Source: Opitutus sp. ER46
Lineage (GTDB): Bacteria > Verrucomicrobiota > Verrucomicrobiia > Opitutales > Opitutaceae
Direction: 5' to 3'
Assembly: GCF_003054705.1 (NCBI RefSeq)
Contig: NZ_QAYX01000024.1
Span: 496,001-560,000, forward strand
Length of the DNA stretch: 64,000 nucleotides
Shown: positions 54,740-64,000 of the stretch, piece after piece
Position numbering within the stretch: the first letter of the stretch is position 1
Layout of the letters: every line of letters starts with the position of its first letter
Program-made: the position numbers and the translations under genes
Notes under the pieces: generated by a model
Told to the model about the DNA's origin: nothing
The model's database searches: none
The model's input: only the letters and a program-made list of their open reading frames with translations

Positions 54740-55842
54740 GGGCAGAGCGCCCGCGCGCGGGCGTACGCCGCCAGGTTCGCCTCCAGCGCCCGGGCCCACG
54801 TGTGCGTGATCGGCGTCGTCCGGTTGTGTCGCGTGATCGTGGCTCGCAACGCGGCGTCGGTGCTCAGTCGGTGGAGATGAGCCGCCAGGTCCGCATCATC
54901 TGCGGCCAGCAGACCTTCGACCCCGTGGCGTACAAATTCCGTCACGCCGCTGGTGCGCATCGCCACCACCGGCAGCCCGACGGCCCGCGCCTCCAGCGCG
55001 GCCAGCCCGAAGGATTCCAGCTCCGTCGGCAGCACGAACACGTGCGACTGGGCCAGCAGCTGCCGCACCGTCGCGCTCGTGACGGCGCCATGGAACCGGA
55101 CGGCGTCGCCCACGCCGAGGGTCGTCGCGAGCCGCTCCAGGTTGCGCCGCTGGGAACCGTCGCCGGCAATATGTAGCACCAACTTCGTCGTGGCCGGAGT
55201 CCGCGCGCGCGCCGCCGCGAAAGCCCGGAGCGTCGCCTCGCCGCGCTTGCGCAGCGCCAGCCGCGTGACGGTGACGATGTGAATTGCGTCCGTCGCGGGC
55301 CGGTGCGGCACGCGCCATTCCTCCGGATCGATGCCGTTCGGAATGCGCGCGATCTCCACGCCCGGCAGCAGCGGCTGGATGTCCGCGACCGCCCGCTCAC
55401 TGACGGCCGAGAACAGCATCGGGTACCTGCTCCAGCCCCACAGGAAATCGAGCAGCGCATACCAGCGGCGCCAGTTGCCCCACACGGAGTGCACCGTGTA
55501 CACCAGCGGCAACCCGGCGCGCGCCGCCATGTAGGTCGTCCCCCAGCCGAACGGCGACGCGATGCTCCCGTGCACATGCACGACGTCGAACCGGCCGGCC
55601 CGCAGGTGCGCGTCCAGGTCGTGCGCCGTGAACGAGGACAAGGTCAGGCCGATGACGGGCATGCGCCAGGCGTCCAGCGCCACCACCCGCACCGCCGGAT
55701 CCGCCGTGCAGGCGCCGCGGGTCGGACTGAACACTGTCACCTCGTGGCCGGCCGCCGCCAGCCGGGATGCGAGCCCGCTGAGCTGCCGTTCGATCCCACC
55801 CAGTCGCGGCAGGTACCAGTCGCACGCCAGGGCAATCCTCAT
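54712..55842 (-). CDS. Glycosyltransferase, GT4
   Basis: A protein of 376 residues with the GT-B fold. LPRLGGIERQLSGLASRLAAAGHEV (9-33) is the N-terminal acceptor-side motif. HIAGDGSQRR marks the nucleotide-sugar domain, and the EX7E motif is in PTELESFGLAALEARAVG. It transfers a sugar from a nucleotide donor. Its start overlaps the stop of the LtaS-like gene (ATGA at 55839-55842), so it is the last gene of a three-gene minus-strand operon that faces the lipid-export operon. Confidence 0.9.
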   Translation of the reverse strand: MRIALACDWYLPRLGGIERQLSGLASRLAAAGHEVTVFSPTRGACTADPAVRVVALDAWRMPVIGLTLSSFTAHDLDAHLRAGRFDVVHVHGSIASPFGWGTTYMAARAGLPLVYTVHSVWGNWRRWYALLDFLWGWSRYPMLFSAVSERAVADIQPLLPGVEIARIPNGIDPEEWRVPHRPATDAIHIVTVTRLALRKRGEATLRAFAAARARTPATTKLVLHIAGDGSQRRNLERLATTLGVGDAVRFHGAVTSATVRQLLAQSHVFVLPTELESFGLAALEARAVGLPVVAMRTSGVTEFVRHGVEGLLAADDADLAAHLHRLSTDAALRATITRHNRTTPITHTWARALEANLAAYARARALCPPRPVARAV

Positions 55843-57923
55843 CGCGTGCCTCCTTGCAGCTCGGCGCTGGTCGCATGGCTTTGTCCGTCACGCGGCCATA
55901 CCCGGTCCTGCTCGATCAGCCACGACCAGGCATGGACTGCGGCATACAACGCCTGCGCGTCGCCGGGCAGAAAGGGTCCGCTCCCTTCCGACGCCCGCGT
56001 GCGGGGCAGGTCGGAGAACGAGCGGTGAATGAAGGTGTTCGTTGGATCCGTGGCATCGACGAACAGCGACCAGCCGGTGCGATCGAGCCGGAAACCGGTC
56101 TCGCGAATCGCCACGGCGATCCGTTCGTGCGCCGGAATCGGAGCCAGCAGGCTCACGCCCATTGCCGCCGTGGGCGCGGTGTCGCCCACGAGGCCCAACA
56201 GGGTCGGCATCACGTCCACCTGGCTCGCCGGAAAGGCCTCCACCCGGGGCGGGCCCACCAGATCGCCCGGGCCATAGAGGAGCGCTGCCGTCCACACCGT
56301 GCTATCCAGCGGAAACGCCGCGATGTCGTCCGCGACCGGTTCGGCAATCGACACGCTGTGGTCGCCGCAGATCAGGATCACCGTCCGGTTGGCCCGCGGG
56401 CGCGTCGCGAAGAACGCCCGCAGTCGTCCAATCTGCCGGTCAAGCAGCCCGAGCATCGCGTCGAAGTTCTCCGCGCGGTCTCCCTGGTGCTGACCCGCGT
56501 AGGGTGCGGCCTCCTGCTGGTCCGCCGGATCCGAGAAATACGCGCCGGCCGTGGTGAACGGACCGTGGGTGCCCGCGTTGGCCACAAAATAAAACTGCGG
56601 CGTGCCCGGCCGGAGCCGGTCGCCGTCCGCCATGTGCTCCCGGAGTACGCGAAACGTCTCCGCATCCCCGCGAATCGGGGCGAGACCCAGGCGGTTCGCG
56701 GGCAGCAACACATCCACGTCGTCGTACCAGCGCCGCGCCCAGGCCTCCTCGTTGCCGAAGCCCGCGTCGCAGCCCCAGATCGCCGTCGTGTGGTAACCCC
56801 GCATCCGGAGCCGCGCGGGAAGCGAATCGAAGCTGACGCCGGTGAACTCGGCGCAGACCTCCCGGCTGCGGTGCGGCAGCGTGCCCGTGTGGAGGGAAAA
56901 GAAGCCCGGGGCGCTCGGGTACCCGTTCGCGATGAACTGGGGGAAGACCACGCTCTCACGCGCCAGCGCGTCCAGGTTTGGCGTCGGTGAGGGCTCCTGG
57001 TGTCGGATGAAGCCGAGGTGGCGGCCGTGGAGCGATTCGACGGCGATGACGATGATGTCCGGGAGATCGGTGCCCGCGCCCGCCGGCACCGGCCCGGGGC
57101 GGTGCAGGAGCGGATGGGCGTCCGACACAAAATCGCCAACCGCGGGCGACAGGAGGCGATGGCGCACCCGCTCGGCCGCCTCGGCGAGGTGGATGGGAGT
57201 GGCCTCGTGTTCGCCCGGACCGAGATCCCGCAGGAAGGTGATCTCGACCGGCTGCATGAGGGTGCGGCGGGGTGCGGCCCGCCCCATCGGCGCCACATAC
57301 AGGCTGCCGGCAATGACGATGCCGGCGCCGTACCAGGCCCAACTCCAGGGCGGCGCCGTGCGGGCGTGCCGGGCGCGCCAGGTCACCAGCGCCAGCAGGC
57401 TCCAGCCGGTGCCCAAGAGGCCGAGCGAATACAGGGTGTGCCCCGCATCATGCCAGAGCGACAGCGCTGTGGTCGGTGACGCCAGCGCGGGCACGCCGTA
57501 CGCGGTCAGGACGCTTGGCGAGAAGCGGCGGGCCACGAACCGCACCAGGGAGAAGTCGACCTGGTCCATCAGCATCAGCAGCCCCGCGACGACCGCGGTC
57601 AGGACCACGAGCGCGATGCGGAGCCGCGAACACAGCCGCCAGAGCAGCAGGAGCCCAAGCCCCAGCGTGAGCGGCACCGCGAGTTGGTAGGAGAGCGCGG
57701 TGCCATACAGGCTGATCGGCGATGAAACTTGGGGCCGACCGTCGAGCCCGTTGCCGAAGTAATGCCACGTCACCGCGACCGCGCGCACCGCGAGCAGGAT
57801 GAGGACGGAGAGCAGCAGCGGATGTCCGAGCGGCCGCAGGAAATTCCAGGCTCCGGTGGGACGTGACGGTCTGGCCGCGGCGCGGTTGGGCTCGGCCGCC
57901 TTCGGCAGATCAGCGCTCGGCAT
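55839..57923 (-). CDS. LtaS-like membrane phosphotransferase/sulfatase (alkaline-phosphatase superfamily)
   Basis: A protein of 694 residues. Five or so membrane helices (about 32-245) precede a periplasmic sulfatase-fold domain (about 285-640). Its metal site appears in IIVIAVESLHGRHLG and LICGDHSVS, and the nucleophile position falls in NGYPSAPGFFSLHTG, with a serine where lipoteichoic acid synthase has threonine. Relatives transfer glycerol phosphate or phosphoethanolamine from phospholipids, or cleave sulfate esters; which one applies is not decidable. It overlaps the upstream GT87-like gene by 14 bp and the downstream GT4 gene by 4 bp. Confidence 0.8.
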   Translation of the reverse strand: MPSADLPKAAEPNRAAARPSRPTGAWNFLRPLGHPLLLSVLILLAVRAVAVTWHYFGNGLDGRPQVSSPISLYGTALSYQLAVPLTLGLGLLLLWRLCSRLRIALVVLTAVVAGLLMLMDQVDFSLVRFVARRFSPSVLTAYGVPALASPTTALSLWHDAGHTLYSLGLLGTGWSLLALVTWRARHARTAPPWSWAWYGAGIVIAGSLYVAPMGRAAPRRTLMQPVEITFLRDLGPGEHEATPIHLAEAAERVRHRLLSPAVGDFVSDAHPLLHRPGPVPAGAGTDLPDIIVIAVESLHGRHLGFIRHQEPSPTPNLDALARESVVFPQFIANGYPSAPGFFSLHTGTLPHRSREVCAEFTGVSFDSLPARLRMRGYHTTAIWGCDAGFGNEEAWARRWYDDVDVLLPANRLGLAPIRGDAETFRVLREHMADGDRLRPGTPQFYFVANAGTHGPFTTAGAYFSDPADQQEAAPYAGQHQGDRAENFDAMLGLLDRQIGRLRAFFATRPRANRTVILICGDHSVSIAEPVADDIAAFPLDSTVWTAALLYGPGDLVGPPRVEAFPASQVDVMPTLLGLVGDTAPTAAMGVSLLAPIPAHERIAVAIRETGFRLDRTGWSLFVDATDPTNTFIHRSFSDLPRTRASEGSGPFLPGDAQALYAAVHAWSWLIEQDRVWPRDGQSHATSAELQGGTR

Positions 57924-59355
57924 GGGAGGGCTTCCCTTCCCGGGCCGGTGGCAGGTGCCAGAACCACCAGCCGGCGATGACGAGGAGCAGGAGGTTGCGC
58001 GCGTTCAGCAGCGCCACCATCGCGGGATGAAATGAGGTCAGGAAGTCGTAGAGGTAGGGGAAGAGCACCTGCGTGCAGATCGTCGGGATGAGCAACGCGG
58101 CGGCGACAAAACCAAGCCGGGGGCGCGCCCCGGCGGCCACCGCCGCGAGCGGAGTCACCCAGAGCAGGTACTGCGGCGAGAACACCTTGTTGGTGAGCAT
58201 GAATACCAGCAGAAGCACGATCGTGAGCAGCAGGATGCTGAGGTCACGATCGGTGGCATCGCGCCGGCGATTGCGCCAGGCGTACGCGAGGGCGAGCAGC
58301 GCGGCGGCGGCGAGGAAGATGAAGGGCGCCAGCCGGGCGCACGCGGCGGCGGCCGGATGCTGCAGTTCGATGGCCCCGAACCGCAGCGCATGGGCGAGCG
58401 GCTCGCCCGCAGCCGGCAGCGCCATCAACACGCCGGCGTACGTGCTCTCGATCTGCAGTGCCCGCTGCACGTGGTAGGTGTAGCTCGCCAGGTAGCCGTC
58501 GCCGAACCAGGCTTGGAAGCCCAGGTGGAGGATGACCAACGTCGCCCCGCAGCCGAACGCCAGTAGGACCGCCGCGCGCCAGTGCTGGCGGCCGCCCACC
58601 GTGACGAGCCACAGCAGTGCGGCGGCGAGAAGCAGCCCGGGCACGATCTTGGTCATCACCCCGAGCGCCACCACGGCGCCGCTGGCCACCAGCCATCCGG
58701 CGGCGCCCCCGCGCAGTCCGCGCTGCAGGAGCGCCAGCGCCGTGACGATCGTCAGCGGCACGACGACATCGAAGCGCGATGCGGCGATGCTGCCGAAGGC
58801 GAGGACGAACAGGAGCGACCAGATCAGGGTGCGCGTGGCGAGGGCGGGGGAGATGCGCTCGCTGCCGGCCAGCACCCCCATGCCCAGCAGCGCGGTCGCG
58901 AGGTAGAGACCGCCCGCCCAAGCGGTGTAAGCGGTGGTATAGTCGTTCTCACTGCGGGCGATGAGCGCCGGCACCGCCATCACCAGGATGGCGCCCGGCT
59001 GGTACTCGGGCCGGACCTCGCGGTAGATGCGAAACGTGCCCTGGCCCGGAGCATCGGCCGGCAGCTTGGGGTCGACGCCATGGACCGCCACGGACGCATA
59101 CCGGTGGTAGAGCCTGACCTCGCCGTGGGTGTCGAAAAACCAGACCGCGAGCCCGGCGAAGCCGTGGGTGTCGACCAGCGCGTGATACCACTGCGCGACC
59201 GTCGGCTGGGCCGGAAGCTGTTGTTCCAGCCGCTGCCACGCCGTGCGATCGAACCGTAGTTGGTAGGCGCCGAGGAAGAGCCCGGCGTGCAGCAACAGGA
59301 GCAGGAGCGGACCGGGACTGCGCCACCAGGGACGCGAAGCAGGCGAAGACACCAT
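57910..59355 (-). CDS. Polytopic membrane glycosyltransferase, GT87-like (DUF2029)
   Basis: A protein of 481 residues from the ATG at 59353-59355; upstream in-frame sequence is not conserved. It has about ten membrane helices and an N-terminal periplasmic loop with EYQPGAILVMAVPALI, followed by RFDVVVPLTIV and MTKIVPGLLL segments typical of the GT-C fold. NKVFSPQYLLWVTPL near residue 410 is a strong mark of GT87. The family uses polyprenol-phosphate-mannose-like donors, which the GT2 enzyme encoded at 40485-41288 could supply. It heads a three-gene operon. Confidence 0.82.
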   Translation of the reverse strand: MVSSPASRPWWRSPGPLLLLLLHAGLFLGAYQLRFDRTAWQRLEQQLPAQPTVAQWYHALVDTHGFAGLAVWFFDTHGEVRLYHRYASVAVHGVDPKLPADAPGQGTFRIYREVRPEYQPGAILVMAVPALIARSENDYTTAYTAWAGGLYLATALLGMGVLAGSERISPALATRTLIWSLLFVLAFGSIAASRFDVVVPLTIVTALALLQRGLRGGAAGWLVASGAVVALGVMTKIVPGLLLAAALLWLVTVGGRQHWRAAVLLAFGCGATLVILHLGFQAWFGDGYLASYTYHVQRALQIESTYAGVLMALPAAGEPLAHALRFGAIELQHPAAAACARLAPFIFLAAAALLALAYAWRNRRRDATDRDLSILLLTIVLLLVFMLTNKVFSPQYLLWVTPLAAVAAGARPRLGFVAAALLIPTICTQVLFPYLYDFLTSFHPAMVALLNARNLLLLVIAGWWFWHLPPAREGKPSHAER

Positions 59356-59527
59356 GACGGAAGGAAGCGGAAGCGGGGCAGGGTGGGGCTGCGCCGGTCG
59401 TACGATCAAGGGGACGCGGCGCGGGCAAGGCAATCCCCGGCTCCCGGGGGACGGCGGCAATCCAACCGTGCCGGTCCGGCGGAAAAGAGGCTGCGCTCCG
59501 GCCCGAGCTTCGGGCAGACTCGTGGGA

Positions 59528-60808
59528 GTGAATACCCGACGCGACTTTGTGAAGCTGGCCGGCACGGCCAGCCTGCTGGCGATGGTGAGTGCCCGCGCGT
59601 CTGAGCCCGGCTTGGCCGGGCATGCGGCGGGATCGACGCCGGGCGCGGCGGCCACGTCGGAGGAGGAGCGCGCGGCGTGGTGCCGACTGGCGATCCGGCT
59701 GGCCGAGCCGATGCTCCCGGCGCTCGCGGCGCGACGGCTGAAGGCGGTGATGCCAGTGGAGGCGCATCCCAAGGCGAAAGACCGGCCCGAGTACTCGCAC
59801 CTCGAGGCGCTGGGCCGGCTGTTGATGGGACTCGCTCCCTGGCTGGAACTCGGGGCGGCGGCGACGCCGGAAGGAAGGGTGCGCGAGCGGCTCGGCGCCC
59901 TGGCGCGCGCCGGCATCGACGCAGCCACCGACCCGGCATCGCCCGACTACATGAATTTCGCGCGCGGCGGGCAGCCCCTCGTCGACGCCGCATTCCTCGC
60001 GCAGGCACTGTTACGCGCGCCGCAGGCCTTGTGGGGCCGGCTCGATGAACGCGTGCGCCGCAACGTGGTGATCGCGCTGCGCGCCACGCGGGTGATCCGG
60101 CCGGGCGAGAGCAACTGGAAGCTCTTCGCCACCATGGTCGAAGTCTTCCTTCACCGGGTGGGTGAGCCGCGGGACGACGTGCGGCTCTTCGAGGGGCTCA
60201 CGCGGCATCGCGACTGGTATGTCGGCGATGGCGTCTACGGCGATGGCCCGGAGTTTCACTGGGACTACTACAACTCCTTTGTCATCCAGCCGATGTTCGT
60301 CGAGGCGCTCGACGTCGTGGGCGACGAGGCCGAATCGTGGGCCGGGCTGCGCGGCAAGGCGCGCGAACGGCTCACGCGGTGGGCGGCGATCCAGGAGCGG
60401 CTGATCGCGTCGGACGGCTCCTATCCGGTGTTGGGGCGTTCGATTGCGTACCGGTGCGGGGCTTTCCAAGGGCTCGCGCTGGCGGCGTGGCGGCGGATGT
60501 TGCCGCCCGAGATGAAGCCCGCGCAGGCGCGCGTGGCGCTCGGCCGCGTGATCCGCCGCACGCTGGAGGCACCGGGGACGTACGACGCGGCCGGCTGGCT
60601 CCAGATCGGGCTCGCCGGGCATCAGCCTGGACTGGGCGAAACGTACATCTCGACGGGCAGCCTCTACCTGTGCAGCGCCGCCTTCCTGCCGCTCGGTCTG
60701 CCACCGGCGGACCCGTTCTGGAGCGACCCCGCCGTGCCGACGACCTGGGAGCGTGCGTGGTCCGGTGAGAACCTGGGCGTGGACAAGGCGCTGAAGAGTC
60801 CGAAGTAA
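59528..60808 (+). CDS. Tat-exported DUF2264 protein
   Basis: A protein of 426 residues from the GTG at 59528, preceded by a GGGAG-like ribosome site; a GTG two codons earlier is possible. The twin-arginine signal RRDFVK lies at residues 4-9 and is followed by a hydrophobic stretch ending ARA. The DUF2264 domain covers about 65-405: MNFARGGQPLVDAAFLA, NWKLFATMVEVFL, WYVGDGVYGDGPEFHWDYYNSF and YPVLGRSIAYR. The family has an (alpha/alpha)6-like fold and occurs near pectin or glycan catabolism genes; its activity is unsettled. Confidence 0.85.
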   Translation: MNTRRDFVKLAGTASLLAMVSARASEPGLAGHAAGSTPGAAATSEEERAAWCRLAIRLAEPMLPALAARRLKAVMPVEAHPKAKDRPEYSHLEALGRLLMGLAPWLELGAAATPEGRVRERLGALARAGIDAATDPASPDYMNFARGGQPLVDAAFLAQALLRAPQALWGRLDERVRRNVVIALRATRVIRPGESNWKLFATMVEVFLHRVGEPRDDVRLFEGLTRHRDWYVGDGVYGDGPEFHWDYYNSFVIQPMFVEALDVVGDEAESWAGLRGKARERLTRWAAIQERLIASDGSYPVLGRSIAYRCGAFQGLALAAWRRMLPPEMKPAQARVALGRVIRRTLEAPGTYDAAGWLQIGLAGHQPGLGETYISTGSLYLCSAAFLPLGLPPADPFWSDPAVPTTWERAWSGENLGVDKALKSPK

Positions 60809-60937
60809 CGCCGCGGCGGCCCGGACGGCGTGGGGCGCGGGCGCAGCAACGGCGGCCGACGCGCCGGCGGGTGAAATTCTGGTGACGCGGCAATTTACCG
60901 TTTCCTCGGGGGATCGCCCCGGCACACTCCGGCACGA

Positions 60938-62398
60938 ATGTCCCCGTTTTCTCGCCGCGACTTTCTGCGCGCCGGCCTCACTGGCAGCGCGTTGCTTCTC
61001 CCGGTCTCCCTGCGCGCCACCCCCGCGGTGGCACCGGCCGCTCCCCGCCGGGAACCGGGTCGGGCCCGCAACCTCATCTTCCTCGTCGCCGATGGCATGA
61101 GCCTCGGCACGCTCACCCTCGCCGAGCGCTATCGGCGCCGGCAGGAGGGGCGCGGCATGCACTGGTTGAGCGTGTACGACCGGCCCGACCTGCGCCGCGC
61201 GCTGATGGACACGAGCTCGGCGAGTTCACTGGTGACCGATTCCGCGGCGGCGTCCTCGGCCTGGGGCTGCGGCCACAAGGTGAAGAATGGCGCGATCAAC
61301 ATGAGCCCCGACGGGCAGTCGCATCGGCCGATCCTGCCGCTGGCGCGGGACGCCGGGAAGGCGACGGGCGTCGTGACGACGGCGACGGTGACGCACGCGA
61401 CGCCGGCGGGCTTCACCGCGCAAGCCGCGGCGCGCGTCGATGAACTCGAGATCGCCACCCAATACCTGGGCGTCGGGCTCGATGTGTACCTCGGCGGCGG
61501 CGCGAAGTTCTTCGCGGCCGGGGCGCGGAGCGACAAACGCGACCTCTTCGGCGACTTCGCCCGGGCGGGCTACGCCGTGGTGCGGGACGCCGCGGGGTTG
61601 CGGCAGGCGGCCGGCGCGCCGCGTCTGCTCGGCATCTTTGCGGACGGGCACCTGCCGTACGAACTCGACCGCCGCGCGGATCCGGCCCTGGCGGGCAGTG
61701 TACCCACGCTGGCGGAGATGGCGCGGCTCGCGCTCGGGCGGCTCGCGCAGCACCCGGAGGGGTTCGTCGTGCAGATCGAGGGCGCGCGCGTCGACCACGC
61801 CGCGCACGCGAACGATGTCGGCGGCATCATCCACGACATGCTGGCCTTCGACGACGCGATCGGCGTGGCGCTCGAGTTTGCCGCGGGTCGCGATGACACG
61901 CTGGTCATCCTCACGAGCGACCACGGCAACTCCAACCCTGGGCTGCTCGGCGTGGGAGGCAGCTTCGACAGCCGCCGGGGCAGCTACGGCGACACGATGG
62001 TTTGCTTCGATCGGATCGCGCAGTTTCGGCAGACCAACGTGTGGGCACTCGAGGAACTCGGGCCGAAGAGCACCGCGGCGCAGGTGCGCGACCGCGTGCA
62101 CGCCGCCACCGCGCTCGCGCTCGAGGACGACGAGGTGGAGCTGTTGCGCCGGGCGCTCCGCAAGGAGCACCGCGAAGGCTATCGCGTGCGCAACGCGCCG
62201 CTGATCGCGCTCGGGCAGATCCTCGCGAACTACACCGCCGTGGGTTGGGCGGGCATCGCGCATACGACGGACTACGTGGAACTCGCGGCCTTCGGTCCCG
62301 GCAGCGAAAGCATCCAGGGCCTCGTGCAGAACAACGCGCTGTTCGGCGTGATGACGCGGGCGCTGGGGCTGAAGGTCGCGCGCGAGGCGGCGGCATGA
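60938..62398 (+). CDS. Tat-exported alkaline phosphatase
   Basis: A protein of 486 residues. A twin-arginine signal (SRRDFLRAG, 5-13) is followed by a hydrophobic stretch ending about residue 32. The alkaline-phosphatase core has the metal motif IFLVADGMS, the nucleophile region VTDSAAASS, IEGARVDHAAH and TSDHGNSNPG for the other metal ligands. It releases phosphate from phosphate monoesters in the periplasm or outside. Substrate preference is not evident. The gene stands 129 bp after the DUF2264 gene, which may share its regulation but not an operon with certainty. Confidence 0.92.
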   Translation: MSPFSRRDFLRAGLTGSALLLPVSLRATPAVAPAAPRREPGRARNLIFLVADGMSLGTLTLAERYRRRQEGRGMHWLSVYDRPDLRRALMDTSSASSLVTDSAAASSAWGCGHKVKNGAINMSPDGQSHRPILPLARDAGKATGVVTTATVTHATPAGFTAQAAARVDELEIATQYLGVGLDVYLGGGAKFFAAGARSDKRDLFGDFARAGYAVVRDAAGLRQAAGAPRLLGIFADGHLPYELDRRADPALAGSVPTLAEMARLALGRLAQHPEGFVVQIEGARVDHAAHANDVGGIIHDMLAFDDAIGVALEFAAGRDDTLVILTSDHGNSNPGLLGVGGSFDSRRGSYGDTMVCFDRIAQFRQTNVWALEELGPKSTAAQVRDRVHAATALALEDDEVELLRRALRKEHREGYRVRNAPLIALGQILANYTAVGWAGIAHTTDYVELAAFGPGSESIQGLVQNNALFGVMTRALGLKVAREAAA

Positions 62399-62523
62399 GC
62401 TGAAGCCGGGCGCAGGGCTGCGCGACATTAGCCGAGATTGTGTAATGCCCAAGCCGCCGCCGGCTTCGGCCCGCGAAGCTTGGGCTTGTTTTGGCCGCGC
62501 CGATCGGAATTCTCCGCTCTCCC

Positions 62524-63078
62524 ATGCCCCCCGATCTCGCTCCCGTGCTCCAACTGCTTCGTGCCCACGCGGCGCAGCCACTTGATGCCCACGAGGCGGC
62601 GATGACCGCGGAGGTAATCCGGTTTGCCGAGGCGCATCCCGATTGTCTGTGGCGGACCTGCGTGCCGGGGCATCTCACGGGGTCGGCATGGATCGTGAGC
62701 CCGGACCGGAAGCGGACGCTCCTCACGCATCACCACAAGCTGGACAAGTGGCTCCAGTTGGGCGGTCACGCGGACGGTGACGGCGACCTCCTCGCGGTGG
62801 CGCTGCGCGAGGCGCGCGAGGAGAGCGGCCTCACCCGGCTGCGCGTCGTGAGCCCGGCGGTTTTCGATGTGGACCGGCACTGGATCCCGCCGCGCAAGAC
62901 CGAGCCCGGCCACTATCACCACGACCTGCGGTTCATGATCGAGGCCGACCCGGCGGAGCCGCTGGTGATTTCGAACGAGTCCAAGGACCTCGCCTGGGTG
63001 GATGTCGCGTCGGTGACGTCGCTCAACCCGGAGGAATCCATGGCGCGGATGGTCCGGAAGACGCTCGCGGCCGCTTAA
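62524..63078 (+). CDS. NUDIX hydrolase
   Basis: A protein of 184 residues from the ATG at 62524; a TTG at 62491 is possible. The NUDIX box is GGHADGDGDLLAVALREARE (80-99), which continues into ESGL and matches GX5EX7REUXEEXGU except for Asp in place of the first Glu, with the catalytic Glu residues present in REAREE. It hydrolyses nucleoside-diphosphate-linked substrates. Its specificity is unknown. No operon partner. Confidence 0.9.
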   Translation: MPPDLAPVLQLLRAHAAQPLDAHEAAMTAEVIRFAEAHPDCLWRTCVPGHLTGSAWIVSPDRKRTLLTHHHKLDKWLQLGGHADGDGDLLAVALREAREESGLTRLRVVSPAVFDVDRHWIPPRKTEPGHYHHDLRFMIEADPAEPLVISNESKDLAWVDVASVTSLNPEESMARMVRKTLAAA

Positions 63079-63233
63079 ACGGCCGGTTGAACGTGGCAGG
63101 TTAGAAAGTTGCAGGTTGCCGGCCGACGGAGCCGCGGGGGGGCGGCGTGGCGGGAAGCGGGGATCAATTCGGGGTACGCCGGTCGCGTATCAGAGCCGTA
63201 TCGTGGCGCGCCGCCCCGGGGCATCCATTGAGA

Positions 63234-63257
63234 TAACTAGCCAAATCTGGCTAGTTA
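63234..63257. terminator. Perfect 10-bp hairpin at the 3' end of the sensor kinase gene
   Basis: TAACTAGCCA (63234-63243), loop AATC and the exact complement (63248-63257). The right arm includes the kinase stop codon (63255-63257, minus strand). No U-tract follows on either strand. Confidence 0.45.
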
Positions 63258-64000
63258 CGGCCACCCGGTTGGGAGGCCGCGGCCGCTTGTCCCGACGATC
63301 ACGTCGAAGCGGAAGACCGAGCCGCCGCCGGGCTCGCTCTCCACCGTGATGCGTCCGCGCATCAGTTCGACGAAGCGCTTGGTGATGGCCAGACCTAGTC
63401 CGGTGCCGCCGAACCGGCGCGTGGTCGACGAATCCGCCTGCGAGAAGGGTTGGAACAACCGGGGAAGCGCAGCCTCCGCGATGCCCACTCCCGTGTCGTG
63501 GATGGCGAAGTGCAGCCGGGCTTCGCGGTCAGTGCAGGCCGTGGCGCTGACGTGAAACCGGACGTGGCCGGCGGACGTGAATTTCACGGCGTTGCCCAGA
63601 AGGTTCATCAGGATCTGCCGGAGTCGAACGGCATCGCCGCGCACCACGACCGGAACCTCAGCGCCGATCTCGCTGACCAGGAGGAGACCTTTGCGTTCTG
63701 CGATGGGACGGAGCACTGCCAGGACCCCGTGGACGCAGGGCACGAGCGGAAACTCGATCTCCTCGAGCTCGATCCGGCCCGCTTCGGCCTTCGCCATGTC
63801 GAGAATGTCATCGATCACACGCAGCAGCGCGTCTCCGCAGTCGCAGATCGTCCGGAGGTAGTCGCGTTGCTCGGCACTGAGCGGGGTGTTTTCCAGGAGT
63901 GAAGCCATGCCGATCACGCCGTTCATCGGCGTGCGCAGTTCGTGGCTGACGACGGCGAGGAACTGGGATTTCGCCGCGTTCGCGGCCTCGGCGGCGTTCT
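63255..64000 (-). CDS. Sensor histidine kinase, C-terminal part (5' end outside window)
   Basis: The minus-strand frame is open to the window edge, so only the last 248 residues are visible. They contain the H box [12 protein letters not shown] with the phospho-acceptor His, the dimerisation helices, and the HATPase_c domain with N box [17 protein letters not shown]1 box HDTGVGI and G2 box GGTGLGLAI. It ends shortly after the ATPase domain, so no C-terminal receiver is attached. The sensor region lies upstream and cannot be assessed. Confidence 0.93.
   Translation of the reverse strand, partial: NAAEAANAAKSQFLAVVSHELRTPMNGVIGMASLLENTPLSAEQRDYLRTICDCGDALLRVIDDILDMAKAEAGRIELEEIEFPLVPCVHGVLAVLRPIAERKGLLLVSEIGAEVPVVVRGDAVRLRQILMNLLGNAVKFTSAGHVRFHVSATACTDREARLHFAIHDTGVGIAEAALPRLFQPFSQADSSTTRRFGGTGLGLAITKRFVELMRGRITVESEPGGGSVFRFDVIVGTSGRGLPTGWP

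Overview
The window is GC-rich (roughly two thirds G+C by eye) chromosomal DNA of a Gram-negative bacterium, most likely Verrucomicrobiota of the Opitutaceae type. The grounds are a very large TonB-dependent receptor with the N-terminal motif usual in that family, secreted enzymes ending in Ig-like plus duplicated C-terminal modules, a sensor kinase with a beta-propeller input domain, many plant-polysaccharide hydrolases, and a type II secretion (T2SS) locus. This assignment rests on recognition of protein families, not on a database search. No phage, IS element, integrase or CRISPR array was seen.

Layout. 1-11.7 kb: a T2SS locus in two converging blocks, gspI-J-K-L-M-like genes on + and gspD-E-F on -, meeting around a secreted cyclophilin-type isomerase. 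The gspK-like gene carries about 440 bp of 7-bp repeats between its start codon and the prepilin cleavage site. 11.9-17.4 kb: chorismate synthase, a CobW-like protein with a degenerate P-loop, and a surface-glycan cluster (GT2-like, LicD-like, GT32-like, and a GnT-I/GT13-like gene facing them). 17.6-24.4 kb: tRNA-Leu(CAG) with a strong terminator, a GH78 alpha-L-rhamnosidase with operator-like repeats upstream, rpoZ, a fusion of fatty-acid hydroxylase and HlyIII/PAQR, an RRM protein and infA. 24.6-40.4 kb: plant-polysaccharide use, with a GH30 xylanase, a TonB-dependent receptor, a propeller-type sensor kinase with its LuxR-type response regulator, a GH35-like galactosidase, a LacI-type repressor, an SGNH esterase and a PL1-like pectate lyase.

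40.5-59.4 kb is the most unusual part. Ten co-directional genes (43.2-54.7 kb) encode a thioester reductase, an ACP-acyltransferase fusion, a HAD phosphatase, an alkylglycerone-phosphate-synthase-like flavoprotein and a polysaccharide deacetylase, followed by a TolC/HlyD/DevC/DevC/DevA exporter whose ATPase is fused to a cyclic-nucleotide-binding domain. I read this as a candidate ether-lipid (possibly glycolipid) synthesis and export locus. It is flanked by a SyrD/PvdE-like ABC transporter with a polyprenol-phosphate glycosyltransferase on one side, and by a GT4, an LtaS-like membrane phosphotransferase or sulfatase and a GT87-like membrane glycosyltransferase on the other.

59.5-64.0 kb: a Tat-exported DUF2264 protein, a Tat-exported alkaline phosphatase, a NUDIX hydrolase and the 3' part of a sensor histidine kinase cut by the window end.

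The carbohydrate genes fit a plant-litter or gut degrader taking apart rhamnose-, galactose-, xylose- and galacturonate-containing polymers, with secretion through T2SS and uptake through TonB receptors. The lipid locus appears to be a separate envelope-remodelling system.
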